The notes under the pieces were generated by a model. The model ran no database searches. It had not been told where the DNA came from and saw nothing but the letters and a program-made list of their open reading frames with translations. Shown piece after piece: positions 1 to 13,791 of a DNA stretch of 64,000 bases (positions are counted from its first letter, which is position 1; each line of letters opens with the position of its first letter). The position numbers and the translations under genes were made by a program. The stretch comes from Balaenoptera acutorostrata (lineage: Eukaryota; Chordata; Mammalia; Artiodactyla; Balaenopteridae). The stretch is from the NCBI RefSeq assembly GCF_949987535.1, contig NW_026646025.1:3286001-3350000 (forward strand). Reading direction: 5' to 3'.

Positions 1-1149
1 ACAATGTTCCATGACCATGTCATCACAATGCTCCATGGCCCTTGTCATCACAATGCTCCAGAATTCTTTTCATCACAATGTTCCATGACCGTGTCATCAC
101 AATGCTCCATAATTCTTGTCATGACAATGTTCCATGACCGGGTCATCACAATGCTCCATAATTCTTATCATGACAATGTTCCAAGACGGTGTCATCACAA
201 TGCTCCAGAATTCTTGTCATGACAATGTTCCATGACCGTGTCATCACAATGCTCCAGAATTCTTGTCATCACAATGTTCCATGACCGTGTCATCACAATG
301 CTCCATGGCCCTTGTCATCACAATGCTCCAGAATTCTTGTCATCACAATGTTCCATGACCGTGTCATCACAATGCTCCATAATTCTTCTCATCACAATGT
401 ACCATGACCGTGTCATCACAATGCTCCATGTCCCTTGTCATCACAATGCTCCAGAATTCTTGTCATCACAATGTTCCATGACCGTGTTATCACAATGTTC
501 CATGACCGTGTCATCACAATGCTCCAGAATTCTTGTCATCACAATGTTCCAAGACTGTGTCATCACAATGCTCCATAATTCTTGTCATCACAATGTTCCA
601 TGACCGTGTCATCACAATGCTCCATGGCCTTTGTCATCACAATGCTCCAGATTGCTTGTCATCACAAAGTTCCGTGACCGTGTCATCACAAAGCTCCATG
701 GCCCTGGTCATCACAATGCTCCAGATTGCTTGTCATCACAAAGTTCCATGACCGTGTCATCACAATGCACCATGGCCCTTGTCATCACAATGCTCCAGAA
801 TTCTTGTCATCACAATGTTCCATGACCGTGTCATCACAATGCTCCATGGCCCTTTTCATCACAATGCTCCAGAATTCTTGTCATCACAATGTTCCATGAC
901 CGTGTCATCACAATGCTCCATGGCCCTTGTCATCACAATGCTACAGATTGCTTGTCATCACAAAGTTCCATGACCGTGTCATCACAATGCACCATGGCCC
1001 TTGTCATCACAATGCTCCAGAATTCTTGTCATCACAATGTTCCATGACCGTGTCATCACAATGCACCATAATTCTTGTCATCACAATGTTCCATGACCGT
1101 GTCATCACAATGCTACATGATCCTGGTCATCACAGTTCTCCATGACATT
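1..1149. repeat. Trimer tract before the first anchor
   Basis: A/B/C trimers and C-B'-C dimers. The tract resembles 14265-15659 in order and variants but is 246 bp shorter, apparently from two losses of about 172 and 74 bp around positions 450-630. It carries two 12-bp palindromes TTGTCATGACAA at 116-127 and 214-225, with an imperfect copy halfway. B monomers ending AGATTGCT followed by CACAAAGTTCC mark 650-760 and 950-970. Confidence 0.93.
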
Positions 1150-2649
1150 TGTCATCACAATGCTCTATATAGTTTTTCATGACAATTCTAAATGACCACT
1201 TTAATCACTTTGCTTGCTGACCATTTTCATCACATTTCTTTATTGTCATTACAATTCCCCATGACCCCTTTCTTCACAATGCTCCATGATGCCTGTCATC
1301 ACAATGCTCAATGGCTTTTGTTATTACAATGCTCCAGGACCAGATTCATCACATTACTCCATCTCCCTTGTCATCACGGTGCACAATGAAAAGTTTCATT
1401 ACAATGCTCCATGACACATGTCATAACAATGCTCCAGAATTCTTGTCATCAAAATGTTCCATTACCATGTCATCACAATTCTCCATGGCCCTTGTCATCA
1501 CAATGCTCCAGAATTCTTGTCATCACAATGTTCCATGACCGTGTCATCACAATGCTCCATGGCCCTTGTCATCACAATGCTCCAGAATTCTTCTCATCAC
1601 AATGTTCCATGACCGTGTCATCAAAATGCTCCATGGCCCTTGTCATCATAATGCACCAGAATTCTTGTCATGACAATGTTCCATGACCGGGTAATCACAA
1701 TGCTCCATAATTCTTGTCATGACAATGTTCCATGACCGTGTCATCACAATGCTCCAGAATTCTTGTCATCACAATGTTCCATGACCATGTCATCACAATG
1801 CTCCATGGCCCTTGTCATCACAATGCTCCAGAATTCTTGTCATCACAATGTTCCATGACCGTGTCATCACAATGCTCCATAATTCTTCTCATCACAATGT
1901 ACCATGACCGTGTCATCACAATGCTCCATGTCCCTTGTCATCACAATGCTCCAGAATTCTTGTCATCATAATGTTCCATGACCGTGTCATCACAATGCTC
2001 CATAATACTTGTCATCACAATCTTCCATGACCGTGTCATCACAATGCTCCAGAATTCTTGTAATCACAATGTTCCATGACCGTGTCATCACAATACTCCA
2101 TGGCCCTTGTCATCACAATGCTCCAGAATTCTTGTCATCACAATGTTCCAAGACCGTGTCATCAAAATGCTCCATAATTCTTGTCATCACAATCTTCCAT
2201 GACCGTGTCATCACAATGCTCCAGAATTCTTGTCATCACAATGTTCCATGACCATATCATCACAATTCTCCATGGCCCTTGTCATCACAATGCTCCAGAA
2301 TTCTTGTCATCACAATGTTCCATGACCGTGTCATCACAATGCTCCATGGCCCTTGTCATCACAATGCTCCAGAATACTTGTCTTCACAATGTTCCATGAC
2401 CGTGTCATCACAATGCTCCATGGCCCTTGTCATCACAATGCTCCAGAATACTTGTCATCACAATGTTCCATGACCGTGTCATCACAAGTCTCCATGGCCC
2501 TTGTCATCACAATGCTCCAGAATTGTTTTCATCACAATGTTCCATGACCGTGTCATCACAATGCTCCATAATTCTTGTCATCACAATGTTCCATGACCGT
2601 GTCATCACAATGCTACATGAACCTGGTCTTCACAGTTCTCCATGACCTT
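1150..2649. repeat. HOR unit 1 (1,500 bp), alpha anchor 1150-1418
   Basis: Alpha anchors are recognised by CTTTATTGTCATTACAATTC, then TTATTACAATG, then CAGATTCATCACATTACTCC. The tract after it has a TCATAAC variant at 1421-1427, a palindrome pair at 1665-1676 and 1714-1725 (49 bp apart), and from about 2009 follows the same variant order as 17379 onward (offset 15,370). Confidence 0.93.
1665..1725. repeat. Example palindrome pair (TTGTCATGACAA twice, 49 bp apart)
   Basis: A TCATCAC to TCATGAC change in a C monomer that follows a tail ending TTCT creates the perfect 12-bp inverted repeat TTGTCATGACAA. Here it occurs at 1665-1676 and 1714-1725, separated by ACCGGGTAATCAC and a B' monomer. Other copies are listed by unit. 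Confidence 0.9.
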
Positions 2650-3017
2650 TGTCATCACAATGCTCTAGATAGTTTTTCATGACAATTCTAAGTGACCACT
2701 TTAATCACTTTGCTTGCTGTCCATTTTCATCACATTTCTCTATTGTCATTACAATTCCCCATGACCCCTTTCTTCACAATGCTCCATGATGCCTGTCATC
2801 ACAAAGCTCAATGGCTATTGTTATCACAATGCTCCAGGACCAGTTTCATCACATTATTCCATCTCCCTTGTCATCACGGTGCACAATGAAAAGTTTCATT
2901 ACAATGCTCCATGACATATGTCATCACAATGCTCCAGAATTCTTGTCATCACAATGTTCCATGACCGTGTCATCACAAAGCTATATGACCCTGGTCATCA
3001 CAGTTCTCCATGACCTT
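2650..3017. repeat. HOR unit 2 (368 bp), beta-1 anchor 2650-2918
   Basis: Shortest intact unit type: anchor plus only four monomers (25+24+25+25). Beta-1 markers are CTCTAGATAG at the start, AAAGCTCAATGGCTATTG and CAGTTTCATCACATTATTCC. Same unit at 18020 and 23920. Confidence 0.93.
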
Positions 3018-3730
3018 TATCATCACAATGCCCTATATAGATTTTCATGACAATTCTAAATGACCACTTTAATCACTTTGCTTGCTGTCCATTTTCATCA
3101 CATTTCACTATTGTCATTACAATTCCCCATGACACCTTTCTTCACAATGCACCATGATGCCTGTCATCACAATGCTCAATGGCTTTTGTTATCACAATGC
3201 TCCAGGACCAGTTTCATCACAATAATCCATCCCCCTTGTCATCACGGTGCACAATGAAAAGTTTCATTACAATGCTCCATGACACATGTCATCACAATGC
3301 TCCAGAATTCTTGTCATCACAATGCTCCATGACCATGTCATCACAATTCTCCATGGGCCTTGTCATCACAATGCTCCAGAATTCTTGTCATCACAATGTT
3401 CTATGACCGTGTCATCACAATGCTCTATGGCCCTTGTCATCACAATGCTCCAGATTGCTTGTCATCAAAAAGTTCCATGACCATGTCATCACAATGCACC
3501 ATGGCCCTTGTCATCACAATGCTCCAGTATTCTTGTCATCACAATGTTCCATGACCATGTCATCACAATGCTCCATGGCCCTTGTCATCACAATGCTCCA
3601 GAATTCTTGTCATCACAATGTTCCATGACCGTGTCATCACAATGCTCCATAATTCTTGTCATCACAATGTTCCATGACCGTATCATCACAATGCTACATG
3701 ACCCTGGCCATCACAGTTCTCCATGACGTT
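3018..3730. repeat. HOR unit 3 (713 bp), beta-2 anchor 3018-3286
   Basis: Beta-2 markers: CCCTATATAGATTTTCATG at the start, CATTTCACTATTG, CACCATGATGCC and CAATAATCCATCCCCC. Related anchors at 18388, 24288 and 60458. The tract ends with the GGCCATCACAG and GACGTTTGTC variants that precede gamma anchors. Confidence 0.93.
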
Positions 3731-5010
3731 TGTCATCACAATGCTCTATGTAGTTTTTCATGACAATTCTAAATGACCACTTTAATCACTTTGCTTGCTG
3801 ACCGTTTTCATCACATTTCTCTATTGTCATTACAATTTCCCATGAACCTTTTCTTCACAATGCTCCATGATGCCTGTCATCACAATGCTCAATGGCTTTT
3901 GTTATCAAAATGCTCCAGGAACAGTTTCATCACAATACTCCATCCCCCTTGTCATCACGGTGCACAATGAAACCTCTCATTACAATGCTCCATGACACTT
4001 GTCATCACAATGCTCCATGGCCCTTGTCTTCACAATGCTCCAGAATTCTTGTCATCACCATGTTCCATGACCATGTCATCACAAATCTCCATGGCCCTTG
4101 TCATCACACTGCTCCAGAATTTTTGTCATCACAATGTTCCATGACCGTGTCATCACAATACTCCATGGCCCTTGTCATCACAATGCTCCAGAATTCTTGT
4201 CATCACAATGTTCCATGACCGTTTCATCACAATGCTCCATGGCCCTTGTCATCACAATGCTCCAGAATTCTTGTCATCACAATGTTCCATGAACGTGTCA
4301 TCACAATGTTCCATAATTCTTGTCATCACAATGTTCCATGACCGTGTCATCACAATGCTCCATAATTCTTGTCATCACAATGTTCCATGACCGTGGCATC
4401 ACAAAGCTCCAGGGCCCTTGTCAGCACAATGCTCCAGAATTCTTGTCATCACAATGTTCCATGACCATGTCATCACAATGCTCCATGGCCCTTGTCATCA
4501 CAATGCTCCAGATTGCTTGTCATCAAAAAGTTCCATGACCATGTCATCACAATGCACCATGGCCCTTGTCATCACAATGCTCCAGAATTATTGTCATCAC
4601 AATGTTCCATGACCGTGTCATCACAATGCTCCATGGCCCTTGTCATCACAATGATCCAGAATTCTTGTCATCACAATGTTCCATGACCGTGTCATCACAA
4701 TGCTCCATGGCCCTTGTCATCACAATGCTCGAGAATTCTAGTCCTCACAATATTCCATGACCTTTTCATCACAATGCTCCATGGCCCTTGTCATCACAAT
4801 GCTCCAGAATTCTTGTCATCACAATGTTCCATGACCGTGTCATCACAATGCTCCAGAATTCTTGTCATCACAATGTGTCATGACCGTGTCATCACAATGC
4901 TCCATGGCCCTTGTCATCACAATGCTCGAGAATCCTTGTCATCACAATGTTCCATGACCGTGTCATCACAAAGCTATATGACCCTGGTCATCACAGTTCT
5001 CCATGACCTT
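3731..5010. repeat. HOR unit 4 (1,280 bp), gamma anchor 3731-3999
   Basis: Gamma markers: GCTCTATGTAG, TTATCAAAATGCTCC, GGAACAGTTTC and GAAACCTCTCATTAC. The tract contains GACCGTGGCATCACAAAG and CTTGTCAGCACAATG variants near 4390-4430, repeated at 8770 and 28320. Two trimers here (148 bp) are missing from the otherwise matching unit 8. Confidence 0.93.
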
Positions 5011-5649
5011 TATCATCACAATGCCCTATATAGATTTTCATGACAATTCTAAATGACCACTTTAATCACTTTGCTTGCTGTCCATTTTCATCACATTTCT
5101 CTATTGTCATTACAATTCCCCATGACACCTTTCTTCACAATGCTCCATGATGCCTGTCATCACAATGCTCAATGGCTTTTGTTATCACAATGCTCCAGGA
5201 CCAGTTTCCTCACAATACTCCATCCCCCTTGTCATCACGGTGCACAATGAAAAGTTTCATTACAATGCTCCATGACACATGTCATCACAATGCTCCAGAA
5301 TTCTTGTCATCAAAATGTTCCATGACCATGTCATCACAATGCTACATGGCCCTTGTCATCACAATGCTCCAGAATTCTTGTCATCACAATGTTCCATGAC
5401 CGTGTCATCACAATGCTCCATGGCCCTTGTCATCACAATGCTCCAGAATTCTTCTCATCACAATGTTCCATGACCGTGTCATCACAATGCACCATGGCCC
5501 TTGTCATCACAATGCTCCAGAATTCTTGTCATCACAATGTTCCATGACCGTGTCATCACAATGCACCATAATTCTTGTCATCACAATGTTCCATGACCGT
5601 GTCATCACAATGCTACATGACCCTGGTCATCACAGTTCTCCATGACATT
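5011..5649. repeat. HOR unit 5 (639 bp), beta-3 anchor 5011-5279
   Basis: Beta-3 differs from beta-2 by CAGTTTCCTCACAATACTCC. The unit is one 74-bp trimer shorter than its counterpart unit 9 (713 bp). Confidence 0.92.
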
Positions 5650-7248
5650 TGTCATCACAATGCTCTATAAAGTTTTTCATGACAATTCTAAATGACCACT
5701 TTAATCACTTTGCTTGCTGACCATTTTCATCACATTTCTTTATTGTCATTACAATTCCCCATGACCCCTTTCTTCACAATGCTCCATGATGCCTGTCATC
5801 ACAATGCTCAATGGCTTTTGTTATTACAATGCTCCAGGACCAGATTCATCACATTACTCCATCTCCCTTGTCATCACGGTGCACAATGAAAAGTTTCATT
5901 ACAATGCTCCATGACACATGTCATCACAATGCTCCAGAATTCTTGTCATCAAAATGTTCCATGACCATGTCATCACAATTCTCCATGGCCCTTGTCATCA
6001 CAATGCTCCAGAATTCTTGTCATCACAATGTTCCATGACCGTGTCATCACAATGCTCCATGGCCCTTGTCATCATAATGCACCAGAATTCTTGTCATGAC
6101 AATGTTCCATGACCGGGTAATCACAATGCTCCATAATTCTTGTCATGACAATGTTCCATGACCGTGTCATCACAATGCTCCAGAATTCTTGTCATCACAA
6201 TGTTCCATGACCGTGTCATCACAATGCTCCATGGCCCTTGTCATCACAATGCTCCAGAATTCTTGTCATCACAATGTTCCATGACCGTGTCATCACTATG
6301 CTCCATAATTCTTCTCATCACAATGTACCATGACCGTGTCATCACAATGCTCCATGTCCCTTGTCATCACAATGCTCCAGAATTCTTGTCATCACAATGT
6401 TCCATGACCGTGTCATCACAATGCTCCATGGCCTTTGTCATCACAATGCTCCAGAATTCTTGTCATCACAATGTTCCATGACCGTGTCATCACAATGCTC
6501 CATAATGCTTGTCATCACAATCTTCCATGACCGTGTCATCACAATGCTCCAGAATTCTTGTAATCACAATGTTCCATGACCGTGTCATCACAATACTCCA
6601 TGGCCCTTGTCATCACAATGCTCCAGAATTCTTGTCATCACAATGTTCCAAGACCGTGTCATCACAATGCTCCATAATTCTTGTCATCACAATGTTCCAT
6701 GACCGTGTCATCACAATGCTCCATGGCCCTTGTCATCACAATGCTCCAGATTGCTTGTCATCACAAAGTTCCGTGACCGTGTCATCACAAAGCTCCATGG
6801 CCCTGGTCATGACAATGCTCCAGATTGCTTGTCATCACAAAGTTCCATGACCGTGTCATCACAATGCACCATGGCCCTTGTCATCACAATGCTCCAGAAT
6901 TCTTGTCATCACAATGTTCCATGACCGTGTCATCACAATGCTCCATGGCCCTTTTCATCACAATGCTCCAGAATTCTTGTCATCACAATGTTCCATGACC
7001 GTGTCATCACAATGCTCCATGGCCCTTGTCATCACAATGCTCCAGATTGCTTGTCATCACAAAGTTCCATGACCGTGTCATCACAATGCACCATGGCCCT
7101 TGTCATCACAATGCTCCAGAATTCCTTTCATCACAATGTTCCATGACCGTGTCATCACAATGCACCATAATTCTTGTCATCACAATGTTCCATGACCGTG
7201 TCATCACAATGCTACATGACCCTGGTCATCACAGTTCTCCATGACATT
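5650..7248. repeat. HOR unit 6 (1,599 bp), alpha anchor 5650-5918
   Basis: Anchor has CTATAAAG where most alpha anchors have CTATATAG. Palindrome pair at 6091-6102 and 6140-6151. Same order as unit 10 (1,673 bp, one extra trimer) and unit 53 (1,894 bp, an extra 295-bp duplication). Confidence 0.93.
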
Positions 7249-8109
7249 TGTCATCACAATGCTCTATATAGTTTTTCATGACAATTCTAAATGACCACTT
7301 TAATCACTTTGCTTGCTGACCATTTTCATCACATTTCTTTATTGTCATTACAATTCCCCATGACACCTTTCTTCACAATGCTCCATGATGCCTGTCATCA
7401 CAATGCTCAATGGCTTTTGTTATTACAATGCTCCAGGACCAGATTCATCACATTACTCCATCTCCCTTGTCATCACGGTGCACAATGAAAAGTTTCATTA
7501 CAATGCTCCATGACACATATCATCACAATGCTCCAGAATTCTTGTCATCAAAATGTTCCATGACCATGTCATCACAATTCTCCATGGCCCTTGTCATCAC
7601 AATGCTCCAGAATTCTTGTCATCACAATGTTCCATGACCCTGTCATCACAATGCTCCATGGCCCTTGTCATCATAATGCACCAGAATTCTTGTCATCACA
7701 ATGTTCCATGACCGTGTCATCACAATGCTCCATGGCCCTTGTCATCATAATGCACCAGAATTCTTGTCATCACAATGTTCCATGACCGTGTCATCACAAT
7801 GCACCATGGCCCTTGTCATCACAATGCTCCAGTATTCTTGTCATCACAAAGTTCCATGACCATGTCATCACAATGCTCCATGGCCCTTGTCATCACAATG
7901 CTCCAGTATTCTTGTCATCACAATGTTCCATGACCATGTCATCACAATGCTCCATGGCCCTTGTCATCACAATGCTCCAGAATTCTTGTCATCACAATGT
8001 TCCATGACCGTGTCATCACAATGCTCCATAATTCTTGTCATCACAATGTTCCATGACCGTATCATCACAATACTACATGACCCTGGCCATCACAGTTCTC
8101 CATGACGTT
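7249..8109. repeat. HOR unit 7 (861 bp), alpha anchor 7249-7517
   Basis: Alpha anchor with CATGACACC in place of CATGACCCC and ACACATATCATC at its 3' edge. The tract runs from TCATAATGCACC trimers into trimers with CTCCAGTATTCT tails. Unit 54 has the same length and arrangement. Confidence 0.92.
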
Positions 8110-9241
8110 TGTCATCACAATGCTCTATGTAGTTTTTCATGACAATTCTAAATGACCACTTTAATCACTTTGCTTGCTGACCGTTTTCATCACATTTCTC
8201 TATTGTCATTACAATTTCCCATGAACCTTTTCTTCACAATGCTCCATGATGCCTGTCATCACAATGCTCAATGGCTTTTGTTATCAAAATGCTCCAGGAA
8301 CAGTTTCATCACAATACTCCATCCCCCTTGTCATCACGGTGCACAATGAAACCTCTCATTACAATGCTCCATGACACTTGTCATCACAATGCTCCATGGC
8401 CCTTGTCTTCACAATGCTCCAGAATTCTTGTCATCACCATGTTCCATGACCATGTCATCACAAATCTCCATGGCCCTTGTCATCACAATGCTCCAGAATT
8501 TTTGTCATCACAATGTTCCATGACCGTGTCATCACAATGCTCCATGGCCCTTGTCATCACAATGCTCCAGAATTCTTGTCATCACAATGTTCCATGACCG
8601 TTTCATCACAATGCTCCATGGCCCTTGTCATCACAATGCTCCAGAATTCTTGTCATCACAATGTTCCATGAACGTGTCATCACAATGTTCCATAATTCTT
8701 GTCATCACAATGTTCCATGACCGTGTCATCACAATGCTCCATAATTCTTGTGATCACAATGTCCCATGACCGTGGCATCACAAAGCTCCAGGGCCCTTGT
8801 CAGCACAATGCTCCAGAATTCTTGTCATCACAATGTTCCATGACCATGTCATCACAATGCTCCATGGCACTTGTCATCACAATGCTCCAGATTGCTTGTC
8901 ATCAAAAAGTTCCATGACCATGTCATCACAATGCACCATGGCCCTTGTCATCACAATGCTCCAGAATTATTGTCATCACAATGTTCCATGACCGTGTCAT
9001 CACAATGCTCCATGGCCCTTGTCATCACAATGATCCAGAATTCTTGTCATCACAATGTTCCATGACCGTGTCATCACAATGCTCCAGAATTCTTGTCATC
9101 ACAATGTGTCATGACCGTGTCATCACAATGCTCCATGGCCCTTGTCATCACAATGCTCGAGAATTCTTGTCATCACAATGTTCCATGACCGTGTCATCAC
9201 AAAGCTATATGACCCTGGTCATCACAGTTCTCCATGACCTT
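8110..9241. repeat. HOR unit 8 (1,132 bp), gamma anchor 8110-8378
   Basis: Copy of unit 4 at offset 4,379. It lacks 148 bp (two trimers) relative to unit 4, and the offset falls to 4,231 after the missing segment. Private changes include TTGTGATCACAATGTCCC at about 8749-8766. Confidence 0.92.
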
Positions 9242-9954
9242 TATCATCACAATGCCCTATATAGATTTTCATGACAATTCTAAATGACCACTTTAATCAC
9301 TTTGCTTGCTGTCCATTTTCATCACATTTCTCTATTGTCATTACAATTCCCCATGACACCTTTCTTCACAATGCTCCATGATGCCTGTCATCACAATGCT
9401 CAATGGCTTTTGTTATCACAATGCTCCAGGACCAGTTTCCTCACAATACTCCATCCCCCTTGTCATCACGGTGCACAATGAAAAGTTTCATTACAATGCT
9501 CCATGACACATGTCATCACAATGCTCCAGAATTCTTGTCATCAAAATGTTCCATGACCATGTCATCACAATGCTCCATGGCCCTTGTCATCACAATGCTC
9601 CAGAATTCTTGTCATCACAATGTTCCATGACCGTGTCATCACAATGCTCCATGGCCCTTGTCATCACAATGCTCCAGAATTCTTCTCATCACAATGTTCC
9701 ATGACCGTGTCATCACAATGCTCCATGGCCCTTGTCATCATAATACACCAGAATTCTTGTCATCACAATGTTCCATGACCGTGTCATCACAATGCACCAT
9801 GGCCCTTGTCATCACAATGCTCCAGAATTCTTGTCATCACAATGTTCCATGACCGTGTCATCACAATGCACCATAATTCTTGTCATCACAATGTTCCATG
9901 ACCGTGTCATCACAATGCTACATGACCCTGGTCATCACAGTTCTCCATGACATT
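9242..9954. repeat. HOR unit 9 (713 bp), beta-3 anchor 9242-9510
   Basis: Counterpart of unit 5 with one additional trimer. It contains a TCATAATACACC monomer near 9740 that recurs only in unit 52 (near 60858). Confidence 0.92.
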
Positions 9955-11627
9955 TGTCATCACAATGCTCTATATAGTTTTTCATGACAATTCTAAATGA
10001 CCACTTTAATCACTTTGCTTGCTGACCATTTTCATCACATTTCTTTATTGTCATTACAATTCCCCATGACCCCTTTCTTCACAATGCTCCATGATGCCTG
10101 TCATCACAATGCTCAATGGCTTTTGTTATTACAATGCTCCAGGACCAGATTCATCACATTACTCCATCTCCCTTGTCATCACGGTGCACAATGAAAAGTT
10201 TCATTACAATGCTCCATGACACATGTCATCACAATGCTCCAGAATTCTTGTCATCAAAATGTTCCATGACCATGTCATCACAATTCTCCATGGCCCTTGT
10301 CATCACAATGCTCCAGAATTCTTGTCATCACAATGTTCCATGACCGTGTCATCACAATGCTCCATGGCCCTTGTCATCATAATGCACCAGAATTCTTGTC
10401 ATGACAATGTTCCATGACCGGGTAATCACAATGCTCCATAATTCTTGTCATGACAATGTTCCATGACCGTGTCATCACAATGCTCCAGAATTCTTGTCAT
10501 CACAATGTTCCATGACCGTGTCATCACAATGCTCCATGGCCCTTGTCATCACAATGCTCCAGAATTCTTGTCATCACAATGTTCCATGACCGTGTCATCA
10601 CAATGCTCCATAATTCTTCTCATCACAATGTACCATGACCGTGTCATCACAATGCTCCATGTCCCTTGTCATCACAATGCTCCAGAATTCTTGTCATCAC
10701 AATGTTCCATGACCGTGTCATCACAATGCTCCATGGCCTTTGTCATCACAATGCTCCAGAATTCTTGTCATCACAATGTTCCATGACCGTGTCATCACAA
10801 TGCTCCATAATACTTGTCATCACAATCTTCCATGACCGTGTCATCACAATGCTCCAGAATTCTTGTAATCACAATGTTCCATGACCGTGTCATCACAATA
10901 CTCCATGGCCCTTGTCATCACAATGCTCCAGAATTCTTGTCATCACAATGTTCCAAGACCGTGTCATCACAATGCTCCATAATTCTTGTCATCACAATGT
11001 TCCATGACCGTGTCATCACAATGCTCCATGGCCTTTGTCATCACAATGCTCCAGAATTCTTGTCATCACAATGTTCCATGACCGTGTCATCACAATGCTC
11101 CATGGCCCTTGTCATCACAATGCTCCAGATTGCTTGTCATCACAAAGTTCCGTGACCGTGTCATCACAAAGCTCCATGGCCCTGGTCATGACAATGCTCC
11201 AGATTGCTTGTCATCACAAAGTTCCATGACCGTGTCATCACAATGCACCATGGCCCTTGTCATCACAATGCTCCAGAATTCTTGTCATCACAATGTTCCA
11301 TGACCGTGTCATCACAATGCTCCATGGCCCTTTTCATCACAATGCTCCAGAATTCTTGTCATCACAATGTTCCATGACCGTGTCATCACAATGCTCCATG
11401 GCCCTTGTCATCACAATGCTCCAGATTGCTTGTCATCACAAAGTTCCATGACCGTGTCATCACAATGCACCATGGCCCTTGTCATCACAATGCTCCAGAA
11501 TTCTTGTCATCACAATGTTCCATGACCGTGTCATCACAATGCACCATAATTCTTGTCATCACAATGTTCCATGACCGTGTCATCACAATGCTACATGACC
11601 CTGGTCATCACAGTTCTCCATGACATT
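9955..11627. repeat. HOR unit 10 (1,673 bp), alpha anchor 9955-10223
   Basis: Counterpart of unit 6 at offset 4,305, changing to 4,379 after an extra trimer near 11035-11108. Palindrome pair at 10396-10407 and 10445-10456. Confidence 0.93.
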
Positions 11628-12340
11628 TGTCATCACAATGCTCTATATAGTTTTTCATGACAATTCTAAATGACCACTTTAATCACTTTGCTTGCTGACC
11701 ATTTTCATCACATTTCTTTATTGTCATTACAATTCCCCATGACCCCTTTCTTCACAATGCTCCATGATGCCTGTCATCACAATGCTCAATGGCTTTTGTT
11801 ATTACAATGCTCCAGGACCAGATTCATCACATTACTCCATCTCCCTTGTCATCACGGTGCACAATGAAAAGTTTCATTACAATGCTCCATGACACATATC
11901 ATCACAATGCTCCAGAATTCTTGTCATCAAAATGTTCCATGACCATGTCATCACAATTCTCCATGGCCCTTGTCATCACAATGCTCCAGAATTCTTGTCA
12001 TCACAATGTTCCATGACCCTGTCATCACAATGCTCCATGGCCCTTGTCATCATAATGCACCAGAATTCTTGTCATCACAATGTTCCATGACCGTGTCATC
12101 ACAATGCTCCATGGCCCTTGTCATCATAATGCACCAGAATTCTTGTCATCACAATGTTCCATGACCGTGTCATCACAATGCACCATGGCCCTTGTCATCA
12201 CAATGCTCCAGAATTCTTGTCATCACAATGTTCCATGACCGTGTCATCACAATGCACCATAATTCTTGTCATCACAATGTTCCATGACCGTGTCATCACA
12301 ATGCTACATGACCCTGGTCATCACAGTTCTCCATGACATT
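11628..12340. repeat. HOR unit 11 (713 bp), alpha anchor 11628-11896
   Basis: Standard 29-monomer unit. It keeps the ACACATATCATC variant of unit 7 and ends with the CACCATAATTCT / GCTACATGACCCT / CAGTTCTCC series that precedes most anchors. Confidence 0.93.
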
Positions 12341-13791
12341 TGTCATCACAATGCTCTATATAGTTTTTCATGACAATACTAAATGACCACTTTAATCACT
12401 TTGCTTGCTGACCATTTTCATCACATTTCTTTATTGTCATTACAATTCCCCATGACCCCTTTCTTCACAATGCTCCATGATGCCTGTCATCACAATGCTC
12501 AATGGCTTTTGTTATTACAATGCTCCAGGACCAGATTCATCACATTACTCCATCTCCCTTGTCATCACGGTGCACAATGAAAAGTTTCATTACAATGCTC
12601 CATGACACATGTCATCACAATGCTCCAGAATTCTTGTCATCAAAATGTTCCATGACCATGTCATCACAATTCTCCATGGCCCTTGTCATCACAATGCTCC
12701 AGAATTCTTGTCATCACAATGTTCCATGACCCTGTCATCACAATGCTCCATGGCCCTTGTCATCATAATGCACCAGAATTCTTGTCATCACAATGTTCCA
12801 TGACCGTGTCATCACAATGCTCCATGGCCCTTGTCATCATAATGCACCAGAATTCTTGTCATGACAATGTTCCATGACCGGGTAATCACAATGCTCCATA
12901 ATTCTTGTCATGACAATGTTCCATGACCGTGTCATCACAATGCTCCAGAATTCTTGTCATCACAATGTTCCATGACCGTGTCATCACAATGCTCCATGGC
13001 CCTTGTCATCACAATGCTCCAGAATTCTTGTCATCACAATGTTCCATGACCGTGTCATCACAATGCTCCATAATTCTTCTCATCACAATGTACCATGACC
13101 GTGTCATCACAATGCTCCATGTCCCTTGTCATCACAATGCTCCAGAATTCTTGTCATCACAATGTTCCATGACCGTTTCATCACAATGCTCCATGGCCTT
13201 TGTCATCACAATGCTCCAGAATTCTTGTCATCACAATGTTCCATGACCGTGTCATCACAATGCTCCATAATACTTGTCATCACAATCTTCCATGACCGTG
13301 TCATCACAATGCTCCAGAATTCTTGTAATCACAATGTTCCATGACCGTGTCATCACAATACTCCATGGCCCTTGTCATCACAATGCTCCAGAATTCTTGT
13401 CATCACAATGTTCCAAGACCGTGTCATCACAATGCTCCAGAATTCTTGTCATCACAATGTTCCATGACCGTGTCATCACAATGCTCCATGGCCCTTGTCA
13501 TCACAATGCTCCAGAATTCTTGTCATCACAATGTTCCATGACCGTGTCATCACAATGCTCCATGGCCCTTGTCATCACAATGCTCCAGATTGCTTGTCAT
13601 CACAAAGTTCCATGACCGTGTCATCACAATGCACCATGGCCCTTGTCATCACAATGCTCCAGAATTCTTGTCATCACAATGTTCCATGACCGTGTCATCA
13701 CAATGCACCATAATTCTTGTCATCACAATGTTCCATGACCGTGTCATCACAATGCTACATGACCCTGGTCATCACAGTTCTCCATGACATT
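12341..13791. repeat. HOR unit 12 (1,451 bp), alpha anchor 12341-12609
   Basis: Anchor carries CAATACTAAATG instead of CAATTCTAAATG, shared with units 24, 28-30, 32, 33 and 35. Palindrome pair at 12856-12867 and 12905-12916. The left edge of the 5,900-bp duplication (position 13220) falls inside the tract. Confidence 0.93.

Larger units (their letters stand above)
3508..12153. repeat. 4,379-bp module, two tandem copies
   Basis: Copy 1 is about 3508-7886, copy 2 about 7887-12153. Matched landmarks lie 4,379 bp apart at 3773/8152, fall to 4,231 at 5053/9284 (148 bp lost), rise to 4,305 at 5692/9997 and return to 4,379 at 7026/11405. Each change is one or two 74-bp trimers. Confidence 0.9.

Noticed and set aside
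1150..1418. Anchor block as an inserted mobile element
   Set aside because: It divides into eleven ~25-bp monomers of the same family (TTTCATGAC, TTTAATCAC, TTTCATCAC, TGTCATTAC and others), stays in register with the flanks, and has no terminal repeats or target duplications. It is diverged satellite.
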